Source: Anaerolineae bacterium
GTDB lineage: Bacteria > Chloroflexota > Anaerolineae > Promineifilales > Promineifilaceae
Direction: 5' to 3'
Assembly: GCA_023954475.1 (NCBI GenBank)
Contig: JAMLHW010000006.1
Coordinates: 185,547-249,546 of the forward strand
Length of the DNA stretch: 64,000 nucleotides
Shown: one piece after another, positions 26,261 to 37,500 of the stretch
Layout: the number at the start of each line of letters is the position of its first letter
Numbering within the stretch: the stretch's first letter is position 1
Translations under genes and position numbers: made by a program
The notes under the pieces: generated by a model
What the model saw: only the letters and a program-made list of their open reading frames with translations
Databases searched by the model: none
Told to the model about the DNA's origin: nothing

Positions 26261-27100
26261 ATGGAAATTCCAATTGACCATCCTTTGGCCGGGCCGCTGA
26301 TCCTTACTCTCGTGCGCATTATTGGCGCGGTCATCATCATTGTTATCGGCCGATGGCTGGCACGCCGGTTGCGTGGATTGACTGAGCAGGCATTGAATCG
26401 GGCGAAATTGTCCGAAACGATCGTGACGCTGTCAAAAAACATCGTCTATTACACTACGCTGATCCTCATGCTCATGGCTATTCTGGCCGTATTGGGCGTG
26501 CCGATTTCGATTATCATCACAGTCGCCGGCCTCATTGTCATTGTTATCGCCATTGCGTTGCAGCAATCACTGGGCAATTTAGCTGCGACGATCAATTTCA
26601 GCCTGTATCGGCCGTTTGAAGAAGGTCATCTGGTCGAAACCAACGGCATACTGGGTATCGTGAAGGAAATTCAATTATTGACCACTGTTATTATTGGCCC
26701 GGACAACAAGGTGCACGTCTTGACCAATGGCGCGATTCAGAATGCTGGACTGGCTAACTATTCAAAATTGGGTTGGGTACGGCGTGACTTGTCATTTATG
26801 ATCAGTTACAGCGATCAGATTGGAATGGCCCTGCAAGTTATTCGGGATGTGTTATCGGCCGATGAACGCGTCCAGCAAGATCCGCCGCCACACGTTTTTG
26901 TCGAAAACCTGGGGGATCATGGCGTCGAAATTGGCGTCTGGCCGTTTATCGAACCAGCCAACTATTGGGCCATCCAGTTTGACCTGGTCGAACAGGTCAA
27001 AGCCGCCTTCGACCAGGCCGGCATCACCGTGCCGTTTCCACAGCGCGATTTGCATGTGCGCAGCGGTGTGTTATCTGTCAAATCAGAGACGGCATCATGA
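26261..27100 (+). CDS. MscS-family mechanosensitive ion channel
   Basis: 279 residues. Three membrane helices occupy the first ~110 residues. The third is the pore helix (AGLIVIVIAIALQQSLGNLAATINF), followed by the conserved beta domain start YRPFEEGHLVETNGILGIVKEI and PDNKVHVLTNGAI. The length and layout match small MscS channels, which open on hypo-osmotic shock to release solutes. The ATG at 26261 has a weak GGAAG upstream. It ends in a bidirectional terminator shared with the carboxylase operon. Confidence 0.92.
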   Translation: MEIPIDHPLAGPLILTLVRIIGAVIIIVIGRWLARRLRGLTEQALNRAKLSETIVTLSKNIVYYTTLILMLMAILAVLGVPISIIITVAGLIVIVIAIALQQSLGNLAATINFSLYRPFEEGHLVETNGILGIVKEIQLLTTVIIGPDNKVHVLTNGAIQNAGLANYSKLGWVRRDLSFMISYSDQIGMALQVIRDVLSADERVQQDPPPHVFVENLGDHGVEIGVWPFIEPANYWAIQFDLVEQVKAAFDQAGITVPFPQRDLHVRSGVLSVKSETAS

Positions 27101-27103
27101 CAT

Positions 27104-27144
27104 AAAAAAACCGAGGTTCTGTCAGGACCCCGGTTTTCTATTTT
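27104..27144. terminator. Bidirectional rho-independent terminator
   Basis: AAAACCGAGGTTCTG pairs with CAGGACCCCGGTTTT (few mismatches), flanked by an A-run on the left and CTATTTT on the right. It lies between the convergent MscS gene and the biotin carrier gene and ends both transcripts. Confidence 0.8.
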
Positions 27145-27161
27145 ATGGGGAGTGTTTGCAG

Positions 27162-27656
27162 TCAGGAAACCTCGACCAAAACGGTGTTGCGCACGACGCT
27201 GTCGCCCGGTTTGACCCGTATGGATGTGACGACGCCGGAACGCGGTGCGCGAATCTCGTTCTCCATTTTCATTGCTTCCAACACAATTAGCGCATCATCC
27301 GCACTGACTTGCTGACCTTTTTCAACCAAAACGCGGGCGATCAATCCCGGAATGGGCGCTTTGACGCGGCCGTCACCGCTCTCCGGTCGTGTGATTGCTG
27401 ATCGGGTGTCGCGCACTTTGATATGGTGTTTGCCGCTGTAGACGCGCAACGTTTTGAGGTCTTCGTCAAACAGAATCTCATAGGGCCTGTCTCCGACGAT
27501 CATCCATTCGTTTGGCCCTTGTTGTCCCGGATCGGGCACAATCACGTCGTGTTCTATGCCATCGACTTGCGCTGCAAAACGATCTCCGTTGGGCGATGTT
27601 TGTTTAATCGTGACTTCAAAATCGTGGCCACCCACTGTGACAGCAATGGTGTACAT
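27162..27656 (-). CDS. Biotin carboxyl carrier protein of an acyl-CoA carboxylase
   Basis: 164 residues. The C-terminal biotinyl domain has the attachment motif EAMKMENEI, whose lysine is biotinylated. It is flanked by GLIARVLVEKGQQVSADDALIVL and the closing APRSGVVTSIRVKPGDSV. The N-terminal ~90 residues are a beta-rich docking region as in propionyl/acyl-CoA carboxylase carriers. AGGAG precedes the ATG at 27656, four bases behind the carboxylase stop. It swings carboxybiotin between the biotin carboxylase and the carboxyltransferase encoded just upstream. Confidence 0.9.
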   Translation of the reverse strand: MYTIAVTVGGHDFEVTIKQTSPNGDRFAAQVDGIEHDVIVPDPGQQGPNEWMIVGDRPYEILFDEDLKTLRVYSGKHHIKVRDTRSAITRPESGDGRVKAPIPGLIARVLVEKGQQVSADDALIVLEAMKMENEIRAPRSGVVTSIRVKPGDSVVRNTVLVEVS

Positions 27657-27659
27657 CGT

Positions 27660-29153
27660 CTACTCTCCTCTCATCGCCATGCGGCGTGCTGATTGTTTCC
27701 AGCCGCCATTGCGCTGTGTGGACATCTCGTTTTTCGTGTGTGCCTGGTTGCGCTTAACGTATAGCGTTGCTGCAATGATAGCCAGATCGCGGTAATGCTC
27801 TATGGGTTGCCGTCGGTCGCCAAAAGGTTGTACATCCAGATCGGTACTGTAGGTACCGTCGCAGAATTCGGCCGATTCCAGTATCCGTTGTAAATAAGCG
27901 ATGTTGGTTTGAATGCCGATCAGTTTTGTGTCTTGCAGCGTCGTTTCCATTCGGCCGATACACGAAGTCCGATCCCGATCCCATGCCGTCAATTTGCCGA
28001 TTAAAGGCTCGTAGATCAGTGGAATTTCAGCGTTGCAATAGACATACGTGTCCACACGCACCTGAGCGCCACAGGGGAAGCGCACACGCGTCAGCTCACC
28101 GGGCGCGGCCATGAATTCAGCCCACGGATCACGTGCCAGCACACGACACATGATGGCGTGACCGCGCAGCGTAATGGTGTCCTGGCTGATCGCCAGTGGT
28201 TCGCCCGCCGCGATACGAATCTGCTCACGAATCAAATCGACGCCACTGCGCATCTCGGTCAGCGGATGTTCAACCTGGATGCGTGATTTGATCTCCGTGA
28301 AGTGGAAATTGCCGTCTGCATCGACAATGAATTCGACTGTTCCGGCGTTTTCGTAGTTGAACAGGCGTGCAATTTCCAATGCTTCTGCATGCAGGCTTTG
28401 CCGTTGTTCGTCGGAGAGGCACGGCGCGGGCGACTCTTCAACGATCTTGTTGCCGCGCGAGATGATCGACCCTTCGCGTTCGCCCAGATGGATCAAATTG
28501 CCGTGTTTGTCACCGAGGATTTGCACGCCGACCTGGTGGGCGGGCAAAATGCCTTTTTCGAGGTAGACGCGTTGGTCTCCGTATCTGTCCAGCGATTGGG
28601 CCTGGGCGTTGCGTACGACGGTTTCCAGCTTTTCGGCCGAATCGACCCACCGTTCACCCAAACCGCGCCCACCGCGACACGACTTGATCACCAGTGGAAA
28701 GCCCATTTTGGCGGCTGCCTGTGGAATGTCACTCAGCTCGTCATGTCCATAGGAAAACTCAGAGTATTCGACGGTGGTGAAGCCGGCAGCCGCGACGACG
28801 TAGAGTGCGTTGATTTTACTGCGCACCTGTTCCATTGTATCGGCCGAAGGGCCGATAAAGACAAGGCCGGCCGCAGCACACGCCTGTGCAAATTCCGGCT
28901 CTTCAGCGAGAAAGCCGTAGCCCGGATGGATAGCGTCGGCGTTGACCTGTCGGGCGATGCGGATGATAGCCTCCATATTCAGGAAGCCATCCGGCGCATC
29001 CAACAACACACATTCATCAGCAAGGCGCACGTGTAACGAGCTGATGTCTTCACTTTCGTAAAGTACGACAGACAATATGCCCATTGACCGACATGCATGC
29101 ACAATGCGCGTAGCAATTTCGCCGCGATTTGCAATCAGGATTTTTTTGAACAT
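27660..29153 (-). CDS. Biotin carboxylase subunit (AccC/PccA type)
   Basis: 497 residues with the ATP-grasp layout. The N-terminal domain begins FKKILIANRGEIATRIVHACRSMGI. The glycine-rich ATP loop is CRGGRGLGERWV, where the family usually has GGGGKGM. The catalytic region contains EFIVDADGNFHFTEIKSRIQVEHPLTEM. That last motif normally reads E-x-N-x-R-[IL]-Q-V-E-H; here Lys replaces Asn (EIKSRIQVEH), and the loop has CRGGRG. The enzyme carboxylates biotin with bicarbonate and ATP. Its RBS AGGAAC overlaps the preceding stop. The two substitutions make full activity less certain than the overall fold. Confidence 0.87.
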   Translation of the reverse strand: MFKKILIANRGEIATRIVHACRSMGILSVVLYESEDISSLHVRLADECVLLDAPDGFLNMEAIIRIARQVNADAIHPGYGFLAEEPEFAQACAAAGLVFIGPSADTMEQVRSKINALYVVAAAGFTTVEYSEFSYGHDELSDIPQAAAKMGFPLVIKSCRGGRGLGERWVDSAEKLETVVRNAQAQSLDRYGDQRVYLEKGILPAHQVGVQILGDKHGNLIHLGEREGSIISRGNKIVEESPAPCLSDEQRQSLHAEALEIARLFNYENAGTVEFIVDADGNFHFTEIKSRIQVEHPLTEMRSGVDLIREQIRIAAGEPLAISQDTITLRGHAIMCRVLARDPWAEFMAAPGELTRVRFPCGAQVRVDTYVYCNAEIPLIYEPLIGKLTAWDRDRTSCIGRMETTLQDTKLIGIQTNIAYLQRILESAEFCDGTYSTDLDVQPFGDRRQPIEHYRDLAIIAATLYVKRNQAHTKNEMSTQRNGGWKQSARRMAMRGE

Positions 29154-29164
29154 AGTTTTTGTTC

Positions 29165-30712
29165 CTACATCGGCGAGATGCCGTGCTTCTTGGGCACGTG
29201 GCTTTCGCGCTTCAGCAATGAGAATTCCAGCGATTCAATCAGAATACGGCGCGAGTCACGCGGTTCAATCACTTCATCGATCAAACCGCGCGATGCGGCC
29301 ACATACGGATTGTTGAACTTCTTTTCGTAATCCTCGACCAGTTCAGTGCGTCGTGCTTCCGGGTCTGCGGCAGCGTCGACGTCGCGGCGAAACAGGATAT
29401 TGACCGCGCCTTCCGCGCCCATTACCGCAATTTCTGCATTGGGCCAGGCGTAGATCAGATCGCCGCGCAAGCCTTTACTGCTCATGACACAGTACGCGCC
29501 ACCATAGCTTTTGCGCAAAATGATCATTAATTTGGGCACGGTCGCTTCGCTGTACGCGTAGATCATACGGGCCCCGTTGCGAATAATGCCGCCGAATTCC
29601 TGCTCTTTACCGGGCAGGAAACCGGGCACGTCCTGCAAAGTCACAATCGGCACGTTGTAAGCGTCGCAAATGCGGATGAAGTGCGTCGCTTTGATGGAGG
29701 CTTTGATGTCGATACAGCCCGCCAGCACCATGGGCTGGTTGGCGACGATGCCGACGACATGTCCGTTGAGCCGCGCAAAACCGACAACCATGTTTTCAGC
29801 CCAGAGCGCGTGGACTTCAAAAAAGCGCCCATCGTCGAAGATGCTACTGATGACCTGGCGCACATCGTACGGTTTGTGCGGGTCGGTGGGAACGATTTCT
29901 TCGAGTTCAGAGCAGCGCCGTTTGGGATCGTCAATCGGCCGAATATATGGCGGATCATCTTGATTGTTGCCTGGCAGATAACTGAGCAACTGACGGACGC
30001 GGTCAAGACAGTCGGCGTCGTCGCCTGTCAGAAAGTGGCACACACCGCTCTCCTGACTGTGCATCAAGCCCCCGCCCAAATCTTCAAAGCTGACCTCTTC
30101 CTGCATCACCGCTTTGACCACATTCGGGCCGGTAATGAACATATAGCTGTTATCCGTCATAAAGACGAAATCAGTCAGTGCAGGGGAATAGACAGCACCG
30201 CCGGCACACGGCCCCATGATCACCGAGAGCTGCGGAATGACGCCGGAGGCTTCGCAGTTGGCGTCGAAAATCTTGGCGTAACCGCCCAGTGAGTCAACGC
30301 CTTCTTGAATGCGCGCGCCGCCTGAATCGTTGATGGCGATAAACGGACAGCCATACTTGAGTGCCATTTGCATTGCTTTGACGATTTTGTTGGCGTGCAT
30401 TTCGCCCAGAGACCCGCCCATCACGCCGGCATCTTGCGACGCAACGACGACATGCCGTCCATTGATCAGACCGAACGCTGTAATGACGCCATCACCGTAG
30501 CGCGACTCTTTGCCGCCCAGATAGCTTTCGTAGCGCGGCGTCACGAGCGAGTCGATCTCGGTGAATTCACCGTTGTCGTAAAGTATTTCCAGCCGCTCAC
30601 GGGCGGTCAAACGCCCTTTGCGGTGTTGCCGAATAGCATCTTTTTCCGTACCAAACGAAATCTCGCGACGTTCTCGCAAATCTTCGATATATGTTTGCAT
30701 GTCTTTTGCCAT
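29165..30712 (-). CDS. Acyl-CoA carboxylase carboxyltransferase subunit (PccB type)
   Basis: 515 residues from the ATG at 30712 with GAGGAGAG upstream. Both crotonase-like halves are present: RKGRLTARERLEILYD, VVASQDAGVMGGSLGEMHANKI and INDSGGARIQEGVDSLGGYAKIF in the first; VQDVPGFLPGKEQEFGGIIRNGARMIYAYSEATVPKL and MSSKGLRGDLIYAWPNAEIAVMGAEGAVNILF in the second. It moves the carboxyl from biotin to acyl-CoA, giving malonyl- or methylmalonyl-CoA. The acyl specificity residue is not resolved by eye. It probably supplies extender units to the adjacent megasynthase. Confidence 0.92.
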   Translation of the reverse strand: MAKDMQTYIEDLRERREISFGTEKDAIRQHRKGRLTARERLEILYDNGEFTEIDSLVTPRYESYLGGKESRYGDGVITAFGLINGRHVVVASQDAGVMGGSLGEMHANKIVKAMQMALKYGCPFIAINDSGGARIQEGVDSLGGYAKIFDANCEASGVIPQLSVIMGPCAGGAVYSPALTDFVFMTDNSYMFITGPNVVKAVMQEEVSFEDLGGGLMHSQESGVCHFLTGDDADCLDRVRQLLSYLPGNNQDDPPYIRPIDDPKRRCSELEEIVPTDPHKPYDVRQVISSIFDDGRFFEVHALWAENMVVGFARLNGHVVGIVANQPMVLAGCIDIKASIKATHFIRICDAYNVPIVTLQDVPGFLPGKEQEFGGIIRNGARMIYAYSEATVPKLMIILRKSYGGAYCVMSSKGLRGDLIYAWPNAEIAVMGAEGAVNILFRRDVDAAADPEARRTELVEDYEKKFNNPYVAASRGLIDEVIEPRDSRRILIESLEFSLLKRESHVPKKHGISPM

Positions 30713-30734
30713 GCGTCTCTCCTCACACGTTGCC

Positions 30735-31439
30735 TCACGCAAAGGCGTTGAGGCGCAAAGAATTGTGATGCTCTTTTTTGTCCAAACTTGATGCGACAGT
30801 CAATACGAATTGGTTGGAAACGCACCAGGAACCGGTTAAATTGGGTGAATCAGGCAACCGTTTCGGGTCGATTTCAATTGTGAACGATTGCCATTCGGCC
30901 GAATCAGACGCGTTCACCGCAATCAGACAACTGACAGACCGCGTATCGACGCTTAATCCTTTGTGCAGCGCTTTTAATGCCGCTTCCTTGGTGCTCCAAA
31001 TGGCAGTGATGAGGGTTGACTGCATTGCGGCCGAAGCCGCTGCAACGTGTTTCTGCTCCTCAATCGTAAAATAGTCGGCCACAAAAACGGGCTGACGCGT
31101 TTCGATCAATTCTATATCCGCCCCCAAAACAGCCTTATCATCAGGCAAAAAAGCACAGAAAGCATGCCCATGCGAATGACTGATCGACAATTGCCCTGCA
31201 CTTTCCCCAATGCCTTTTACAAACGGTTCACCACTTACCCGATTGGCAATCTCAATATCGCGTAACGCAATCGGCCCAACGACGCTCGCGACCAACTGCT
31301 TGGCCGTCCAGCGGCCCAAAAGCCAATCGCGCTGCCGCTTTTCAATCTTGAACGCGCCGGCTTTTTCCCTTTCGGCCGAATTGAGCCACTCATACGTTGT
31401 TGGCATATTTTCGGCCGATTGCACAAGCGAGAAAATCAT
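30735..31439 (-). CDS. Sfp-type 4'-phosphopantetheinyl transferase (second copy, in the lipid operon)
   Basis: 234 residues. LSISHSHGHAFCAF, VLGADIELIETRQPVFVADYF and AIWSTKEAALKALHKGL give the core motifs, including metal-binding D and E and the W-x-x-K-E-A signature. It lies 73 bases after the megasynthase stop and 22 bases before the carboxyltransferase start, all on the minus strand. It is the natural candidate for loading the five carrier domains. Those carriers present Thr, not Ser, so this enzyme may differ from standard family members in its acceptor pocket. That is speculation. Confidence 0.88.
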   Translation of the reverse strand: MIFSLVQSAENMPTTYEWLNSAEREKAGAFKIEKRQRDWLLGRWTAKQLVASVVGPIALRDIEIANRVSGEPFVKGIGESAGQLSISHSHGHAFCAFLPDDKAVLGADIELIETRQPVFVADYFTIEEQKHVAAASAAMQSTLITAIWSTKEAALKALHKGLSVDTRSVSCLIAVNASDSAEWQSFTIEIDPKRLPDSPNLTGSWCVSNQFVLTVASSLDKKEHHNSLRLNAFA

Positions 31440-31440
31440 C

Positions 31441-31510
31441 AGATTTCGGAGTTACGATTTCGGATTGCGGAACGGCTGGTGCCGAAATCCGCAATCCAAA
31501 ATCCGAAACG
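31441..31510. repeat. Dispersed inverted repeat of the ATCCGAAATC / CGGATTTTGG family
   Basis: It fills almost the whole gap between the megasynthase and phosphopantetheinyl transferase genes. GATTTCGGATTGCGG on the left is mirrored by CCGCAATCCAAAATCCGAAA on the right, separated by about 15 bases. The same words occur at 18392-18449, 55211-55241 and 61229-61256. Confidence 0.65.
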
Positions 31511-31512
31511 GT

Positions 31513-34500
31513 TTACTCAGGTCTTCCGACCGTGCGATATGCTTTCAGTGAGACAAAGACGTTGCCGTTTTCATCGACAACGGTGCCGTCGAATGTTTCG
31601 CCGTCGTCAGCCGTCGTCACTGTCGTGTATAGACGTTTACCGTCCGCTTCATCCGGCTGGCGATACGCTGTCACCGCATCGTAACCGAGCGGGAATGCCA
31701 TCGCGCCTTTTATCTCGGTATGCCACAGCGCTGCGGCCTGGAAGCACGACTCGATGAGGCGCGGAGCCATCAGCGAAACGGCATCCGCCGGGTCTGTGTT
31801 CGGCGGTAAATCGGCCGAAACCAGTGCTTTCACGCTATTGCCGTCGACCAATGCCTGTTCCAGAACCTGGTACGCCGGGCCGTGGAAGAAGGGCGGGTAG
31901 ATGGCGGCGCTTGTGATGGGGAGTGATTCGGCCGAAAACGGCTCAAATGCTGCCGTCGGCTTGTCAATCTCATCCGTCGTCAGACGCACAGTGGCCGCGA
32001 AATGTTGTTTGACCTGCGTCGGCAAGCCTTTGCGCTTCGGTTGCAACACCGACTTGAGTGTTAAGCGCGCCAGCAGATCGCCATTGGCTTGCGGCACAAA
32101 TGTCGCGTTGAGATATAGCGTCCGCGCTTCCATGCGGAAGAATTTGAACGCACCGCTCATCTCGATACCTTCAACAGCGGCAACATGATAATCCGGCGCG
32201 AGAACGGTCGCCACCTCAGCCAGTGCTTCGGTCGCCATCACACCGGGCAGCCACGGCGTGTTTTCATCCGGCACATGGTCAAACAGATATGGTTGCTTTT
32301 CCGGATCGACGGTCGTTTCGACTGACCAGCCGCCATACAGATTGGCGCTGGTGATCTTGCTGACCATGCTAAAATCGCCGCGTTTTTTGCGCAGCCATTC
32401 GTTCACCTCATCCAGGTCAAGACCACCGGTTTCATCGAATTCCTCAACCATGATGCCCAGCGCACCGCCGACCACGATTTCACCGCTGAAGTTCCCGGCT
32501 ACCAGTTCACGGCGCACGGTCGGCACGCCCGCTTCCGGTGGCAGCATGTCGATGCCAGCCGCTTTCATGATCGTCGGAATCGAACCGCGTGTCGCCATGC
32601 CGATGCCGCCCCAGGCGGTCCAGTCGATGACGATGCCGCGTGTCTCCGGACGCCAACGGCGCAAGCTGCTGGTCAATTTGCACAGCAGGTCGTTGGCGGC
32701 ACTGTAGTCGGTCTGGCCGCTGTTGCCGAAGCGTCCGGCAACGGAGCTGAACGAAACGATGGCACCGATCGGCATGCCGGCAGCCGCTTTGAGCAGGCTG
32801 AACATGCCGTCGGCTTTGATGTCAAAGACGAGGTCGAATTGGGCGGTCGGTTTGTCGTTCAGCGCTTTGCTGATTTCGATGCCGCCAGCGTGTACGAGGA
32901 CGTCGATTCGGCCGAATTCAGCACGAATTTCGTCCACAACGGCTGTCAGCGCCACATCATCCAGCAAGTTGACGCAGTGATAGTGCGCTGTGCCCCCCGC
33001 CGCTTCCACCGTTTCAATGGCCCGCAGGGCCGCTTCCTCGCGCTCAATCGCCATCAATGCTTTCTCGATGACAACCGGTGTCGGGCGTTCGCCGCGTGCT
33101 TTGGCTTCATCGATCAGCGTCGCTTTCAAGCCGTCTTTGTCGTTCCGGAATTGGGCGATCTTGGTGTCGCTGCGGTTTGGTTCTGGTGTCAGGTCAAGCA
33201 GGTAGAATGTGCCGCCACTTGCCTGTGCCAGATCGCCGACGATGGCGCTGGTGATGCCGCCTGCCGCGCCGGTGACGAGGAAAACGGTTTCTTTGTCCAG
33301 CACCAGGCCGGGTTGTCCGTTTTCGGCCGATTGTTCCATCAAGGTCACGGTAAAACGCTCGTCATCGACATAGCCGACTTCGACAACGCCAGGGTCGTAT
33401 TTCGTCTCATTGACCAACAGCTTTGCCAGCGCCGATGTCTTGCGGCTCGGTGCAAAGTCAACTGCTTTGACCAGAACGTCGCCGCGTTCACGCTTGTACG
33501 CCTTGGTGAAACCGGTAACAGCGCCGCCCAGCGGAGCCGTCGCGCCTTCGGGTCCATAGCCGTGCATGCCGCCTAGCCGCGTCGCTGTCACGAGGAAGGT
33601 GCCCGGCTCACTGATGGATTCGTAGAGCGCTTTCATCGTCGCGAACAGCTTCTTGACGCGCAGCTCATTGGCAGCCCGCCATTCGTCCAGTGTCAATTCT
33701 TCGACTGCCGGCTCGGTGTCGAGCGCCGGCAGCCAATAGACACCTTGAATGGGGTCGTCTGCCAGCCAGCCTTCGATTTGCTCTGTGATTTCCTCGCTCG
33801 TCATAGTCGCTGTCAATTCAAGTACAGTCACGTCTTCTTTTTCGAGCAGTTTGATCAACGACTTGCCGACACCGCCGTCGTCGGGCATGATGATGACGCG
33901 GCTCTCTTTATTGAGCTTGACCCCGGTCTTTTTGTACCACTCTTCGGCCGAACGCAGTGCTGCCGTTGGAACACGGCGCGGCATCATATCGGCATCTTCA
34001 AGTCGATAGTCGGAGATTGAGTGGCGGGTCGACTCGGTGGCCGTTTTGGCAACGATTGATGACTGATCGCTGCTGGCTGATGGCTGTCCGCCAACCGCTA
34101 AATCAGGCCGTGACTCTTTGACAAAGCCGATCACTTTTTCCAATGTGTTGTACGACCGCAGATCCAGATCATCACTACGGGGAATGTCGAATTCCTCGCG
34201 AATCGTGGCAAATGTTTCAGCCTGCTTGACTGTATCGACACCCAAATCGGCTTCGAGATCGAGATCGAGTTCCAGCATGTCTTCGGGATATCCAGTCTGG
34301 TCAGCCACAATCGCCAGGACGCGAGCCGCAATCGGATCGGCTGCGGCAGACTCGGTGACTAGGTGACTGGGTGACGCGGTGACTGGTTCGCTGACCGCTG
34401 CCGGCTGTGTGCTGACCGCTAATTCCGGTCGCGATTCCTTGACGAAGCCAATGACTTTTTCCAGCGTGTTATACGACCGCAAGTCCAGATCATCGCGGCG

Positions 34501-37500
34501 TGGAATGTCAAATTCCTCGCGAATCGTGGCGAACGTCTCTGCTTGTTTGACCGTATCGACGCCTAAATCAGCTTCGAGGTCCAGGTCGAGTTCCAGCATA
34601 TCTTCAGGATAGCCGGTCTGCTCAGCCACAATCGCCAGAACACGTGACGCAATTTGATCAGTTTGCGCGGCGCCAGTGACTACAGGAGCAGGAGATATTG
34701 CTACTGGCGCACTGTCCACTGACCTCTGTTCACTGACCACTGGCAACTGCCCACTGTCGGCTACCAAATCAGGCCGCATCTCCCTGACGAAGCCGATCAC
34801 TTTCTCCAGCGTGTTGTATTCGCGCAGGTTGAGGTCGTCACGACGCGGAATGTCGAACGTCTCACGGATAGCGGCAAATGTTTCCGCTTGTTTGACCGTA
34901 TCGACGCCGAGGTCGGCCTCCAAGTCGAGGTCGAGGTCGAGCATGTCTTCGGGATAGCCAGTTTGCTCACTGACGATGCCGAGGACTTGCGATGCGATAG
35001 CGTCAGTTGTTGGCGATGCGGAGACGGGTTGACTCGGTGATTCGGTGACTGGTTCGACAGCAGGGGTAGGCGTGCTGACCGTTGTTGGCTGAACGCTAAC
35101 TGCTAAGTCAGGCCGCATCTCTTTGACAAAGCCGATGACGCGCTCCAGTGTGTTGTAATCGCGCAGACTGACATCATCGCGACGCGGAATGTCAAATTCC
35201 TCGCGAATAGCGGCAAACGTCTCAGCCTGCTTGACGGTGTCGATACCGAGATCAGCTTCCATGTCCAAGTCGAGGTCGAGCATGTCGGACGGATAGCCGG
35301 TTTGCTCGCTGACGATGGCGAGGACGCGGGACGCAATTTGATCAGTCGTTGCAGAATCGGAGATTGCGGTAGCAGGCGATACAGCTTCCGGTTCACTGTC
35401 CACTGATAACTGTCCGCTGATCGCCAGGTCTGGCCGCATTTCTTTGACAAAACCGATCACTTTTTCCAGCGTGTTGTAATCGCGTAAGCTGACATCGTCG
35501 CGACGCGGAATGTCGAATGCCTCGCGAATGGCGGCGAACGTCTCGGCTTGTTTGACGGTGTCGATGCCGAGATCGGCTTCCATGTCGAGGTCGAGATCGA
35601 GCATGTCGGATGGATAGCCGGTTTGCTCGGCGACGATTGCGAGGACTTGATCGGCAACTTGATCAGTGACCGGCGACTCGGTGACTGCTTCGACAGGCTC
35701 CGCGACGGGTTCGCTGATAGCTGCAGGCTGTTCGCTGACGACCGGTTTTGGTTCGAGTTTGACCGTGTCCACCTTGATCGGATCCGTTGCCGGAGCCGGT
35801 GTTGGTGGTGTTGGTGCTGACTCCGTGATTTTGGGCATGATCATGCGAGCCGGCATTTCGGCCGAAACCACACCACTGCCACCATGCGCTCTCACAACAG
35901 GTCCTGTTCCGTATTCCCAGCGGCTCGGTGCCGGGGCGCGACCCGGTTGACCGGTCGCTTTGATACGCAAGACGCGTTTCTCAACTTCCAGTTCGGCATT
36001 GTCAATGCCGCTGACAGCATCCAGCCAGTACTGGTAAGCACCCTGATTGTCGATGCGATTTAGCCCGCCCGGAATGCGACGTGTCAATGTCATCGAAATC
36101 TGTGAGCCGAAGCCGGCTGCCAGATGGACAGCATATTGCACCGGATAGCGTCCGCCGCGACTCAGGTTGAGCGGCCCCAAATCGGGGTCGATTTCCTTGA
36201 AGTTGGGAACCGGAGGCACAATACCGTATTCGAGAATCTTGACTGCGATCACGTCTTCTACGCCGACACCCATCGGATGACCGGTGAATCCCTTCGTGTT
36301 GGAGATAATCACGTCGTTGGCGGCGTCACCAAATGTTGCGCGTAGAGCTGTCACTTCGGCCGAAGCGCTGCCACCGCGTGCGGGTGTGTAGGTCTCATGC
36401 GACATAAACACCGTTTGTGCAGCCATGGCATAACGATTCAGGCCAAAACGCCGTTCCGCTGATCCAACCAGGTTGTTCATCACTTGCGCGATGTGATCCA
36501 CATCCAGACGCGTACCGTGGAAAGCACTGTTATTGGTTTCACTGCTCAGCAATTCGACAATGCCGCGCATACCGCGTTCACGCACTGCGTCTTCGCTCTC
36601 GACGACGAGTCCGCAAGCACCCATACCCATGATCGTGCCGTGACGGCGACGGTCGAAAGGCAATGCCGCTTCCTCAACTTTATCGTTGGTCGTCACGGCG
36701 CCTACGGCCAAGAAGCCCGCACCGACCCATTCCATCAGGTTATCGCCGGTGACAACATCGGCACCAATGACGATCACGCGACGACAGCGACCGCTGCGAA
36801 TCCAATCTTCAGCGATGGCGATACCTTGAGCCGTGCTTGCACACGCCGCGTTGACTTGTGTATTAGGGCCGCGAGCGCCGATGTATTGGGCGAATTGACT
36901 GTGTCCCATCGCCAGGATGCGAAACAGAAAGCGGCGGTCAAAGTTGTATGGATTGCGTTCCAGTTCAGCGCGTAGTTCATTGATGCGACGGTTGATTTCG
37001 TTGGTCGTGTCGGCATCTATTGCGTAGCGTCGCAAATCTTCCAATGTGTTGATCTGGTCGAGTCGGTTCTGATGCACGTAATAGTTGCTGAATTCCTCGG
37101 CAAACCGGTCACCACCTGGGAAGGCGCTGGCGAAAATAACGCCGGTTTCGTCGCGCAGTGCTTCGGGCAGCATCCAGTTGACAGGCAAGTATTTGCCCGT
37201 CGTCGTCTTTTTGTATGTCATGACCAGTGGAATGCCTGCTTCGCGCAGCGCGTCAAGACCTGCCGCCATTGCCAGTTGGGTCGTCATGTCGAGTGCTTCG
37301 ATCAATTTCTCTGGTACGCCGTATTCTTCAGCCAGGTCGAACGAACCGGGTCGCCCGGCGAGTTTGATCACATCGTCGGTATCGTCAATGGTGGCAAAGC
37401 TGCCGGAACCATCTTCGGCTTTGACCAATCGAACAATGCGTTTGTCGACCATTTTCTTGCGGAATCGGGCCGGAATCAGGTCGACGAATTGTTCGCCTTG

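Noticed and set aside
32839..33576. Long plus-strand ORFs opposite the megasynthase
   Set aside because: These are shadows caused by the GC-rich codon pattern of the real minus-strand gene.
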